From: an uncultured Treponema sp.
GTDB taxonomy: Bacteria > Spirochaetota > Spirochaetia > Treponematales > Treponemataceae
DNA: 51,488 bases
Assembly: GCA_947166355.1 (NCBI GenBank)
Contig: CAMVDX010000016.1
Span: forward strand, 1-51,488
Direction: 5' to 3'
Shown: positions 17,830 through 24,866 of the stretch, piece after piece
Layout: every line of letters starts with the position of its first letter
Position numbering within the stretch: the stretch's first letter is position 1
Position numbers and translations under genes: made by a program
Notes under the pieces: model-generated
The model's database searches: none
What the model saw: the letters and a program-made list of their open reading frames with translations, nothing else
Told to the model about the DNA's origin: nothing

Positions 17830-18548
17830 CTCTTTTTAGAAATAAAAATCCATCCAACAGACAGAACTAAAATTATAAGCGCAATAATAAAGGATTCAAG
17901 GTTTTTGATTTCCTCTCCCGCTTCCGATGAAACAATCACATCCCACAAGGCGCCTACACCCCAGAAAAAAGGAAATACAATCAAAAGATTTTGTGTGATG
18001 TAATAAACAGAGCAATACATAAGTCCTACAAAAAAGAGATGCAAAAACTCCGGCTGAAAGCCCGCGTGATGAAAAGAGTAAAAGGCGGCCGTTAAAAGAA
18101 TCGCAGGAATAATTCCAAAGGCTTTTTCAAAACTCGCACGAAGGTAGCCGTAAATAAATGTCATTTCAAAAATTCCCGCAACCAGAATGTAGGTTGCAGC
18201 GTACAGATTTTTGATTTCAAGTAGGTTCGCCGGCTTTTCGTCCTTTAAAAACATGGCAAGAAGTCCTGCCGCAAAAAGGAAGTCAATCAAAAGGCTCAAG
18301 GCATTTCTCCGTCCTGTAAAGCCAATGGTACGCAACCCCTCTTCTTTTTTCCTTACATAAAGCGAAACAAAAACAATTCCCAGACCAAAAATCATAAGCA
18401 GGTCGTGAAGAATAAAAGACATAGCCTTATCAAGTAAAGATTCCCCGCCAAAGAGAAGCATAATCAGACTGAGAAAAATCATAACTGCGCCCGCTCCAAA
18501 AGCGACAGCAGTATCTTTTGTGAAATTGAATCGGAAAAAATTATTCAT
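17808..18548 (-). CDS. CPBP family intramembrane protease-like protein
   Basis: A ~246-residue integral-membrane protein with about seven to eight helices. It shows the CPBP/Abi layout: EMTFIYGYLR (motif 1, usually EExxxR; the second Glu is Met here), YSFHHAG (motif 2, FHxxH-like) and a late GVGALWD. Loss of one motif-1 Glu may mean altered or absent proteolysis. The ATG at 18548 has GGAGG upstream; the longer frame starts inside the promoter. The last seven residues come from a palindromic repeat. First gene of the CPBP-PadR-HEAT operon. Confidence 0.75.
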   Translation of the reverse strand: MNNFFRFNFTKDTAVAFGAGAVMIFLSLIMLLFGGESLLDKAMSFILHDLLMIFGLGIVFVSLYVRKKEEGLRTIGFTGRRNALSLLIDFLFAAGLLAMFLKDEKPANLLEIKNLYAATYILVAGIFEMTFIYGYLRASFEKAFGIIPAILLTAAFYSFHHAGFQPEFLHLFFVGLMYCSVYYITQNLLIVFPFFWGVGALWDVIVSSEAGEEIKNLESFIIALIILVLSVGWIFISKKRLSGQAR

Positions 18549-18567
18549 AGAAGCCTCCAGCGGGGTT

Positions 18568-18596
18568 AAAATACTACGTATACGTAGTAAAGTCAA
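18568..18596 (-). promoter_or_regulatory. Promoter with PadR-type operator in the -35/-10 spacer
   Basis: On the minus strand TTGACT (18591-18596) and TATTTT (18568-18573) are 17 bp apart. A perfect 18-bp palindrome, TACTACGTATACGTAGTA (18572-18589), covers the spacer, so a bound protein would block polymerase. The PadR gene two positions downstream is the natural candidate. Confidence 0.75.
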
Positions 18597-18622
18597 GTAA
18601 GAATTATGGTGAGCATAAATTT

Positions 18623-18727
18623 TTAATATTTCCAGCTAGATTTTATGCCTGTTAGCTTCCGATAAATGGTAATTTGAGTCCCAGCCTTGGCAGTATGATA
18701 CCCGTCAAATCCTGAAATCTCACCGGA
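18623..18727 (-). pseudogene. Possible remnant of a bacterial Ig-like domain protein
   Basis: A short minus-strand frame reads GEISGFDGYHTAKAGTQITI and ends SSWKY. 'SGFD...KAGTQ-I-T-I' is the core pattern of BIG_3-type Ig-like domains of surface proteins. A stop codon precedes it at once, so only a C-terminal scrap remains. Confidence 0.35.
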
Positions 18728-18746
18728 TTAATCTTTCTGCGGTCTA

Positions 18747-18782
18747 GTTAGTTTTGACTAACTTTTACAAAGAGGATATAAT
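18747..18782 (+). promoter_or_regulatory. GTTAGT operator with embedded promoter for the HXXEE gene
   Basis: Perfect dyad GTTAGT-TTTG-ACTAAC at 18747-18762. It contains TTGACT (18754-18759), and TATAAT follows at 18777-18782 after 17 bp, a near-consensus promoter whose -35 box is part of the operator. Confidence 0.8.
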
Positions 18783-18798
18783 ATTAAAAATTCTACTT

Positions 18799-18869
18799 CG
18801 TCATTACGAGTAACGTAATACCGAAGCAATCAATATAAAATAGATTGCTTCGCTGCGCTCGCAATGACG
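18799..18869. repeat. Intergenic palindromic repeat (GATTGCTTCG type), copy 1
   Basis: Imperfect inverted repeat: CGTCATTACGAG ... GAAGCAATC, an A/T spacer, then GATTGCTTCG ... CTCGCAATGACG. Relatives occur at 30067-30149 and 41861-41921. It lies in the transcribed leader of the HXXEE gene, just before its ribosome-binding site. Confidence 0.8.
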
Positions 18870-18886
18870 ATGAAAATGGAGGTCTT

Positions 18887-19396
18887 ATGAAAGAATACGT
18901 CTGGCTTTTTCCGATAATTTTTATGTTTCATGACATGGAAGAAATTATCGGCTTTAAATATTTTTTACGACAGAACACTGCAGAACTCCAGCAGCGCTTT
19001 CCTTTTATCCTCCGCCGCTACAAAGACTTTTCCACAGAAGGCTTTGCTCTTGCCGTTTACGAAGAACTCATTCTGTGCATTGCAATTTCAACACTCGCAT
19101 ATTTTGTTGACCGCAATTTTCTCTGGTACATCTGGCTGGGCGCTTTCCTTGGATGTGACCTTCACTTTTTCATTCATCTGATTCAGGTAAGCATTTACCG
19201 CCGCTACATTCCGGCCTGCATCACAAGTTTGATTTGCCTGCCGGTAAACACTCTGATTATCTGCAAGTGCCTTTTGTGCATTGAAGATTCTGCACTCTTT
19301 GCCGGAGCCTTTATGGCACTCGGCGCAATCCTTGTTTTTGTAAATATTTTTATTGCCCAAAAGCTGATGGGCTGGTTTACAAAAAAGCTTGCTTAA
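18887..19396 (+). CDS. HXXEE domain membrane protein
   Basis: A 169-residue protein with the HXXEE motif (FHDMEEIIGF, residues ~14-23) and a second conserved pair in GCDLHFFIH (~85-93). It has five or so hydrophobic helices. The family has no assigned function; the His/Glu residues could bind metal. The ATG at 18887 has GGAGG upstream; an earlier in-frame ATG lies in a repeat. The promoter is embedded in a GTTAGT dyad, so this protein is predicted to respond to the same signal as feoAB and flavodoxin. Confidence 0.8.
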   Translation: MKEYVWLFPIIFMFHDMEEIIGFKYFLRQNTAELQQRFPFILRRYKDFSTEGFALAVYEELILCIAISTLAYFVDRNFLWYIWLGAFLGCDLHFFIHLIQVSIYRRYIPACITSLICLPVNTLIICKCLLCIEDSALFAGAFMALGAILVFVNIFIAQKLMGWFTKKLA

Positions 19397-19499
19397 AAAA
19401 GTGGAACCTTTGCCATTCTTTTAAGATATGTGGCGATATTTTTTTTTGACACTTTCGGAGTTTTAGCCATTCTGTTTCGATTATGTAATTAATTATCCT

Positions 19500-20105
19500 C
19501 TATTCCTTTATCAAAATAAATCCGCTTTGTTCTGAATGAAATCTTGGTCGATATAGCCAGGCATTCCATCTTTTATTTAATTCTTCATAAGAAAATTCTG
19601 TTACAATATTACTTGGATCATTTATGTAAATAGTCTGATTATCTTTATCATATCCAACAGCCAGAAGTGCATGAGTATAATTCTGATTTGGATCTGGTCG
19701 TATGTTCAGGATAACCGGATTTTGATGTGCCAAATAATACTGAAGAACATCCATATCCATCTTATTCAAAAATTTATATTTCACTGAATATTTTTTACAA
19801 ACTCTCCCCAGTCCGTTCATATCATTTCCATATTTTCGAGCCGCTTTAATTGTTGTGCCAGTTGTATTCCAGACATCTTCTTCTGATAAGACAATCTGAT
19901 CATTTGTTACATACTTTATTGCCATTCCAAGGGATACTGTTGCACAAGTATAGTTAGTGGTCTGGTATTGCGGTTCAATATTCAAAATAACCTTGTCTGG
20001 AATATTATTTAATTCAGACATCGGGATGCTATTCTGCTTATAATCATTTGAACTACAGCCTATGAAAAATATTGCAAACAAAATGATGATGCTGATTTTT
20101 TTCAT
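19500..20105 (-). CDS. C39-like peptidase domain lipoprotein
   Basis: A 201-residue exported protein. The signal peptide MKKISIIILFAIFFIGC ends in a lipobox (FIGC), so it is probably a membrane-anchored lipoprotein. The mature part has a papain-like C39 layout: catalytic Cys in TTNYTCATVSLGMA (~residue 54), His in HALLAVGYD (~145) and Asp/Asn in YINDPSN (~160). C39-type domains cut leader peptides or serve as cysteine-peptidase-like folds; the target is unknown. Its ATG overlaps the stop of the upstream methyltransferase (TAATG), so the two are coupled. Confidence 0.75.
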   Translation of the reverse strand: MKKISIIILFAIFFIGCSSNDYKQNSIPMSELNNIPDKVILNIEPQYQTTNYTCATVSLGMAIKYVTNDQIVLSEEDVWNTTGTTIKAARKYGNDMNGLGRVCKKYSVKYKFLNKMDMDVLQYYLAHQNPVILNIRPDPNQNYTHALLAVGYDKDNQTIYINDPSNIVTEFSYEELNKRWNAWLYRPRFHSEQSGFILIKE

Positions 20106-20800
20106 TAATATGCCTCCCTATAAATCCATATTCCTGTAAATTCTTTTATTACATTTAATTGTTTTTGAATGATATCATTTTTCATTGAGTCACCAAAAAA
20201 GGCGCCCATTATATTTCCTGCTTCTTCGCAATTGCTGAATTTATAATCAGTTTGAATTATGTACTCCTTAAAGCCAGCCTCAACAAGTGCATGATAAAAT
20301 TGCGAAAGCTTTTCTCCAGGTGGATTTGGAAGTTCTACATTCGTTCCCAATGTTTCAATGAAGATGATTTCCTTTGCACGTTTTTTAGTTTCGCTGATAA
20401 GGTACTGAATAGTCTGATTTCGATTTACATCATCCTGAACAACCAGATGCCCGAAACTCCAGCCTTCAATTATTACGTCAAATGTATTTTCAATAGAATT
20501 GATTTTACTGTTATCAAGAACTTCATATTCTATTTTTATTTTATCCGCCCACTTTGATAAGTTTTCTTTTGCCTTATCAATCATATGCTGCGAATTATCA
20601 TACGCAAAAAGCTTCTGTGCCTTGTCTATGTAGTTCTTTGTAACCCGCCCGGTTCCAATTCCAAATTCGCCGACAACTTTATTTTCCCATTGGATTTTGC
20701 TGTTCAGAAACTTATAAAGATTACTTTCGTAATCTTCATGATTTACTAATTCATCATATAAGTCTGAAAAGTTTTGATACACATCGAACATTTTTGACAT
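20105..20800 (-). CDS. SAM-dependent methyltransferase (class I)
   Basis: A 231-residue class I methyltransferase. Motif I is VVGEFGIGTGRVTK (~residues 42-55), followed by an acidic strand (LFAYDNS), and FDVIIEGWSFGHL is motif IV. The substrate is unknown. The ATG at 20800 is preceded by GGGAGAAAACT; the longer frame to 20881 has no such site and lies in the divergent promoter. It is divergent from the MBL gene at 20967 and both use almost the same leader (GGGAGAAAACT), suggesting common ancestry of the two start regions. Confidence 0.8.
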   Translation of the reverse strand: MSKMFDVYQNFSDLYDELVNHEDYESNLYKFLNSKIQWENKVVGEFGIGTGRVTKNYIDKAQKLFAYDNSQHMIDKAKENLSKWADKIKIEYEVLDNSKINSIENTFDVIIEGWSFGHLVVQDDVNRNQTIQYLISETKKRAKEIIFIETLGTNVELPNPPGEKLSQFYHALVEAGFKEYIIQTDYKFSNCEEAGNIMGAFFGDSMKNDIIQKQLNVIKEFTGIWIYREAY

Positions 20801-20966
20801 AGTTTTCTCCCTTGCTTTGATTCTGTCATACGGCTTCCTTAGAAAATGACACAAATATGTAAAAGAGTGTCTCTTTTTCAAAAATAATTGACTTCTTAAT
20901 AATTCTATTATAAATACATAAGTGTCACAAGTGTGTCATATTTGAGGAGGTAAGGGAGAAAACTCT
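20801..20966. promoter_or_regulatory. Divergent promoter region with TGTCA-type repeats
   Basis: On the plus strand TTGACT (20888-20893) and TAAATA (20911-20916) are 17 bp apart. Just downstream are GTGTCA (20922-20927) and GTGTGTCA (20931-20938); ATGACACAAATATG lies near 20865 toward the divergent gene. TGACACA and CAAATATG words occur on both sides, as if one regulator served both promoters. Confidence 0.5.
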
Positions 20967-21590
20967 ATGAGTACCATAACAAGAATAAAATGTAAAACCG
21001 ATAACTGTTATCTTATTTCTGAAGGCCGCAATGCTATTCTGGTTGATACCGGCAGCAGTCAGAGCCTTGATATGGTGATTTCTGAATGTGACAAATATGA
21101 CTTAAAGCTTATCGTGCTGACTCATGTTCATTTTGATCATGCAGAAAATGCAGCTGAGCTTTCCAGACGTTACGGTGTACCGGTAGCTTTTCATAAGGCT
21201 GATGAAGAACTCTTTGAAAGCTTTGACAGGCAGCCTCTCAAATGTTATGGACTTACAGGCCGCTTAGTTCTCGGCTTGTCTCTTAAGGTTTTGCGCGAAA
21301 CGAAAGTTGAACGACCTGCAAATATCATTTATGTAAAAGATGGTGACAGCCTTAACGAGTATGGAATAAATGCAAAAATTGTTGAACTTCCGGGACACAC
21401 AAATGGTTCGATTGGAGTTGATGTTGAAGAAAAACATCTGCTGGTCGGAGATGCTCTGGATAACTGGGTATTTCCTGGAATGGGCCACTTGTACTATAAT
21501 CTTGAGGATATCAAAAAAAGCTATGACAAAATAAAAGGGCTCGGTCCACGTACACTTTATTTTGGACACGGCAAGCCTGTTAAGCAGTAA
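20967..21590 (+). CDS. MBL-fold metallo-hydrolase (glyoxalase II-like)
   Basis: A 207-residue metal-dependent hydrolase with THVHFDHAEN (HxHxDH, ~residues 51-60), a third His in LPGHTNGSIG (~142), the bridging Asp in LLVGDAL (~160) and a terminal His in YFGHGKPV (~200). It lacks the extra C-terminal helices of true glyoxalase II, so the substrate is open. First gene of a four-gene plus-strand operon (gaps 12, 24 and 16 bp) with a methyltransferase, an amino-acid racemase and a ProC-like reductase. Confidence 0.88.
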   Translation: MSTITRIKCKTDNCYLISEGRNAILVDTGSSQSLDMVISECDKYDLKLIVLTHVHFDHAENAAELSRRYGVPVAFHKADEELFESFDRQPLKCYGLTGRLVLGLSLKVLRETKVERPANIIYVKDGDSLNEYGINAKIVELPGHTNGSIGVDVEEKHLLVGDALDNWVFPGMGHLYYNLEDIKKSYDKIKGLGPRTLYFGHGKPVKQ

Positions 21591-21602
21591 AGGGAGAAGA
21601 AT

Positions 21603-22394
21603 ATGGAAATCAGAGACAAGCGAATTGATGACGGAAAAGCCTTTGACTGGGGAAAGACCTCAAAGGAATATGCAAAGTTTCGCGATATTTATCCGGAAGA
21701 ATTTTATAAGAAAATTGTAAACCGCAGCCTTTGCATAAAAGGGCAGATGGTTCTGGACCTTGGAACAGGAACCGGTGTTGTACCGCGCAATATGTATAAA
21801 TACGGCGCTCAGTGGACCGGAACCGATATTTCTCCAGAGCAGATTGAACAGGCAAAAATCTTGGCAGCTGATGCCGGGATGAAAATTGATTTTATTGCCG
21901 CCGCGACCGAGCAGCTCGATTTTCCAAAAGAAAGCTTTGATGTAATTACAGCCTGCCAGTGTTTCTGGTATTTCGACCATGAAAAGGTTATGCCGGTTTT
22001 AGCTGATTTGCTTAAGCCAAAGGGAAAGCTTGTAATCTTATATATGGCCTGGTTGCCGTATGAGGATAAAATTGCCGGCAAGAGTGAAGAGATGATTTTG
22101 AAGTACAGCCCTAAATGGTCTGGTTGTGGAGCAAAGCGCCATGAAATCTGGGTGCCGGATGTTGCCTATAAATATTTTGATAAAATCGACCACGAAGAAT
22201 ATGACCTTATGGTTCCCTTTACAAAAGAAAGCTGGCACGGCCGCGTAAGAGCAAGCCGTGGAATTGGTGCTTCTCTTAATCCGGATGAACTCGCCCGCTG
22301 GGATGCAGAACACCGAGCGCTTCTCGATGAAATTGCCCCAGAAAAGTTTGATATTTTACACTACGGCGCAATTACAGTTTTGCAGAAGAAATAG
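21603..22394 (+). CDS. SAM-dependent methyltransferase (class I)
   Basis: A 263-residue methyltransferase. Motif I is VLDLGTGTGVVPRNM (~residues 50-64), then WTGTDISPEQIEQAK and FDVITACQCFWYFDHE (motif IV, ~115-130). The CQCFWYFD phrase is typical of a clostridial/Treponema group of uncharacterised methyltransferases. Ribosome-binding sequence GGGAGAAG. Second in the operon with MBL, racemase and ProC-like genes. Confidence 0.85.
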   Translation: MEIRDKRIDDGKAFDWGKTSKEYAKFRDIYPEEFYKKIVNRSLCIKGQMVLDLGTGTGVVPRNMYKYGAQWTGTDISPEQIEQAKILAADAGMKIDFIAAATEQLDFPKESFDVITACQCFWYFDHEKVMPVLADLLKPKGKLVILYMAWLPYEDKIAGKSEEMILKYSPKWSGCGAKRHEIWVPDVAYKYFDKIDHEEYDLMVPFTKESWHGRVRASRGIGASLNPDELARWDAEHRALLDEIAPEKFDILHYGAITVLQKK

Positions 22395-22418
22395 TCATAA
22401 AATCTGGAGGATTTAATA

Positions 22419-23114
22419 ATGAAAAAAATCGGACTCGTTGGTGGTACAGGACCAGAATCAACTTTAATGTATTATAAGGAACTCAATTCCCGAATAGATA
22501 ATTTGACAGGTGAAAAGGCTATGCCTGATATTGCGATTGAGAGTGTAAACTTTCGCCGTGCGTGGGAATATGTTTGTAATAAAGATTATGATGCACTGTC
22601 TGATTATCTTGCAGAAAAGGTAAAATGTCTGGAAGCTTCCGGCTGCGAGGTTATATCTCTCACGGCAGTAACAATGCATATTGTTTTTGATGAAATTGTG
22701 AAGAAGTTGGATACAAAACTATCGTTAGTTAGTATTCCTAAAGCTGTAACTGAAGAAACTTTGGCTCGAGGAATAAAGAAGATAGGCTTATTGGGAACCA
22801 TTTTTACAATGGAAGAAGATTACATGAAAAAAGATTTGCTTGAAGCCGGCGTAGAAGTTTTCGTTCCGGAGAAATCAGAACGAGAGCTTATTGCAAAACG
22901 AATTTTCGAAGAACTCGAAAAAGGAATTGTGAAAGAATCAACTCTTACCGAGTTTGTCCAGATAATCAATAAGATGAAAGAGTGCAACGGAATCGAAGGA
23001 ATTATTCTTGGCTGCACGGAATTACCACTGCTTTTGAATCAGAATAACTGTCCGCTTCCTTGTCTTGATGCAGTGGAAATCCATATCAAAAAACTCATAG
23101 AACTGGCTGTATAA
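22419..23114 (+). CDS. Aspartate/glutamate racemase family protein
   Basis: A 231-residue two-domain racemase fold. The N-terminal GLVGGTGPESTLMYYKELN is characteristic of aspartate/glutamate racemases. The second catalytic Cys is present in LGCTELPLLL (~residue 197). The first, usually in a CNTAH-like context, is replaced by a Thr/Val stretch (LTAVTMH), like the asymmetric E. coli YgeA enzyme, which uses Thr and Cys. It probably racemises or epimerises an amino acid with one-sided stereochemistry. GGAGG precedes the start. Confidence 0.85.
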   Translation: MKKIGLVGGTGPESTLMYYKELNSRIDNLTGEKAMPDIAIESVNFRRAWEYVCNKDYDALSDYLAEKVKCLEASGCEVISLTAVTMHIVFDEIVKKLDTKLSLVSIPKAVTEETLARGIKKIGLLGTIFTMEEDYMKKDLLEAGVEVFVPEKSERELIAKRIFEELEKGIVKESTLTEFVQIINKMKECNGIEGIILGCTELPLLLNQNNCPLPCLDAVEIHIKKLIELAV

Positions 23115-23130
23115 AACAAGGAAGAAATTA

Positions 23131-23931
23131 ATGAATATTGGAATTATAGGTTATGGAAGCATGGGGAGCATGCTTGTTGAAAAATTATCGAAAAACAAGG
23201 ATAACAGACTTTATGTTTATAACAGAACTATTGAAAAACTGAAAAGTCTGCCTCCTGAAATTTATATCTGTTCAAGCAATTCTGATCTGGCATCTAAGAC
23301 TGATATTATCATTATGTGTGTACGCCCCTTTGATATCAAACTTGTGCTTTCTGAAATTTCTGAATCTGTAAGAGCTGGCACATTGATTGTCTCTTTAAAT
23401 GGAAGTGTGTCTTTTGCATCTATGGAGAAAACCATAAATCATAAAATGGCAAAAGTCATTCCAAGCCTCACCGCTGAAATCGGTAAATCTCAGACTCTGG
23501 TCTGCTTTAATGAAAAGGCCGGCGAAGATGATAAAACAAATCTCAAGTCTCTTTGTAAATGTATGGGAGATGTGATTCTTCTTACTGAGAATGAAATGGG
23601 AATGGGCTCGGAGCTAGTTTCATGCATGCCGGGCTTTATTGCCTCTATTTTTGATGTACTGTGTTCGACAGCACGCGAGCATACATCAATTCCTGAAGAG
23701 CAGATTGTTTCGATGGTTTTAAATACTCTTTGCTCAACCGGCGAATTAATGCTTACAAAAAAGATGTCCTTTAATGATGTGGTTACCAGAGTTGCGACAA
23801 AGGGCGGCATTACTGAAGAAGGAACTAAAGTTGTTTACGAAAAGGTCCCCGCAATTGCCAGAGAACTTTTTGAAAAAACTCTTGAAAAACGCAAACAGAC
23901 AGCCCTAAAAGCTGAAGAAATTTTCGGATAG
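23131..23931 (+). CDS. Pyrroline-5-carboxylate reductase-like dehydrogenase
   Basis: A 266-residue NAD(P)-dependent reductase of the ProC superfamily. The Rossmann loop GIIGYGSMGSML is at residues 3-14; VRPFDIKLVL corresponds to the ProC 'K/RP' strand; and the dimerising helical C-terminal domain holds ATKGGITEEGT (~225-236), which matches the ProC signature. Since it is grouped with a racemase and a methyltransferase rather than proline genes, the substrate may be another cyclic imine or amino-acid derivative. Last gene of the operon; convergent with mntP. Confidence 0.82.
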   Translation: MNIGIIGYGSMGSMLVEKLSKNKDNRLYVYNRTIEKLKSLPPEIYICSSNSDLASKTDIIIMCVRPFDIKLVLSEISESVRAGTLIVSLNGSVSFASMEKTINHKMAKVIPSLTAEIGKSQTLVCFNEKAGEDDKTNLKSLCKCMGDVILLTENEMGMGSELVSCMPGFIASIFDVLCSTAREHTSIPEEQIVSMVLNTLCSTGELMLTKKMSFNDVVTRVATKGGITEEGTKVVYEKVPAIARELFEKTLEKRKQTALKAEEIFG

Positions 23932-23954
23932 CAGATTCTTTGATAACGTAAAAC

Positions 23955-24548
23955 TTAAAAGAAAAGGCCCTTCACAAAAATCTCAATTCCAATTCCTACG
24001 AGGATGAGACCACCGAAAAGTGTCGCTTTTGCGCCAAGTTTGTCGCCGGCTTTTTTACCAATTAAAAGTCCTGTCATGCAGATTGCGAAAGTCACTCCGG
24101 CAATAATCAGTGAAGCAACCAGGGCCATGAGCAGGCCGTAATCAGCAATTGTAAAACCGACAGAAAGTGCGTCAATTGAAGTTGCAACTCCCTGAATCAA
24201 GAGGGTAGCGAAAGTCAGCTTTGCGGCAACCTCTGCTGCTTCATCTTCTCCCCCATGTACCGCTTCCCAAATCATCTTACCGCCAATCCACAAGAGCAGA
24301 GTCAGCGCAATCCAAGGTATAAAGTCATCAAACCTTTCAAAATATTCAACAATCGTGTGAACACAGATCCAGCCAATCATAGGCATGGCAAACTGAAAAA
24401 AAGCGTAAACGCCGGCAATAAAACACATGCGGCTTTTTTTCATGGAAGATTCACTAAGGGCATTTGCGATTGAAACTGAAAAGGCGTCCATGGCAAGGCC
24501 AACGCCAAGCAGAACGCTGTTTACAAAAAAGATAAGATTCCATTCCAT
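23955..24548 (-). CDS. mntP: Manganese efflux pump MntP
   Basis: A 197-residue, six-helix membrane protein of the MntP (YebN) family, which exports Mn2+. Conserved acidic residues are in the two repeats: GVGLAMDAFSVSIANAL (~16-32) and TSIDALSVGFTI (~122-133). Length is standard. Upstream on the same strand is a leader with the conserved blocks of the yybP-ykoY Mn2+ riboswitch and a sigma70-type promoter, so expression should rise with manganese. It shares a divergent region with a MATE gene that carries a GTTAGT operator. Confidence 0.93.
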   Translation of the reverse strand: MEWNLIFFVNSVLLGVGLAMDAFSVSIANALSESSMKKSRMCFIAGVYAFFQFAMPMIGWICVHTIVEYFERFDDFIPWIALTLLLWIGGKMIWEAVHGGEDEAAEVAAKLTFATLLIQGVATSIDALSVGFTIADYGLLMALVASLIIAGVTFAICMTGLLIGKKAGDKLGAKATLFGGLILVGIGIEIFVKGLFF

Positions 24549-24564
24549 AGTAAGAGTCCTTAAT

Positions 24565-24690
24565 CATGAGTCTCGCAATTTAAGGCAAGCCAGGATCGAA
24601 CTGCCTATGTCCATCGGCAATTCAGATTCCAGTATGTTGACTTGTAACGCATCTGGAATTCCAGAAACGCCAGCTACTCCCCCATGGAAG
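24565..24690 (-). ncRNA. yybP-ykoY (Mn2+) riboswitch leader of mntP
   Basis: On the minus strand the leader contains GGGGGAGTAGC (24673-24683), an internal hairpin around TCTGGAATTCCAGA, the block GTCAACATACTGGAA, and GGACATAGGCAG (~24605-24616). These are, in order, the conserved loops of the yybP-ykoY aptamer that also controls E. coli mntP. The start codon follows after about 20 bases, so control of translation start or of a nearby stop structure is possible. Confidence 0.85.
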
Positions 24691-24710
24691 AGATTTGAAG
24701 ATGTTTTTGA

Positions 24711-24739
24711 ATTATCGCAAAAATCAGCCGACAGGTCAA
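24711..24739 (-). promoter_or_regulatory. Promoter of the mntP riboswitch transcript
   Basis: On the minus strand TTGACC (24734-24739) and GATAAT (24711-24716) are separated by 17 bp. The aptamer starts about 25 bp downstream. Confidence 0.65.
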
Positions 24740-24824
24740 CATTATATGAAAAGTAAATTGCAGAATAGAGCCTTTTCTGCAATTTAGAGTAGTGACGCCC
24801 TTGCCACTTTTGTATCATAAATAC

Positions 24825-24840
24825 GTTAGTAATAACTAAC
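24825..24840. promoter_or_regulatory. GTTAGT-N4-ACTAAC operator upstream of the MATE gene
   Basis: Perfect dyad GTTAGT-AATA-ACTAAC, 26 bp before the MATE start codon, where a bound protein would overlap the transcription start. It faces away from mntP. Confidence 0.75.
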
Positions 24841-24866
24841 AAATTAAAATGTTACTGGAGGTTATT

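Noticed and set aside
24757..24785. TTGCAGAA/TTCTGCAA hairpin as a terminator
   Set aside because: It lies between divergent promoters and has no T-run after the stem.
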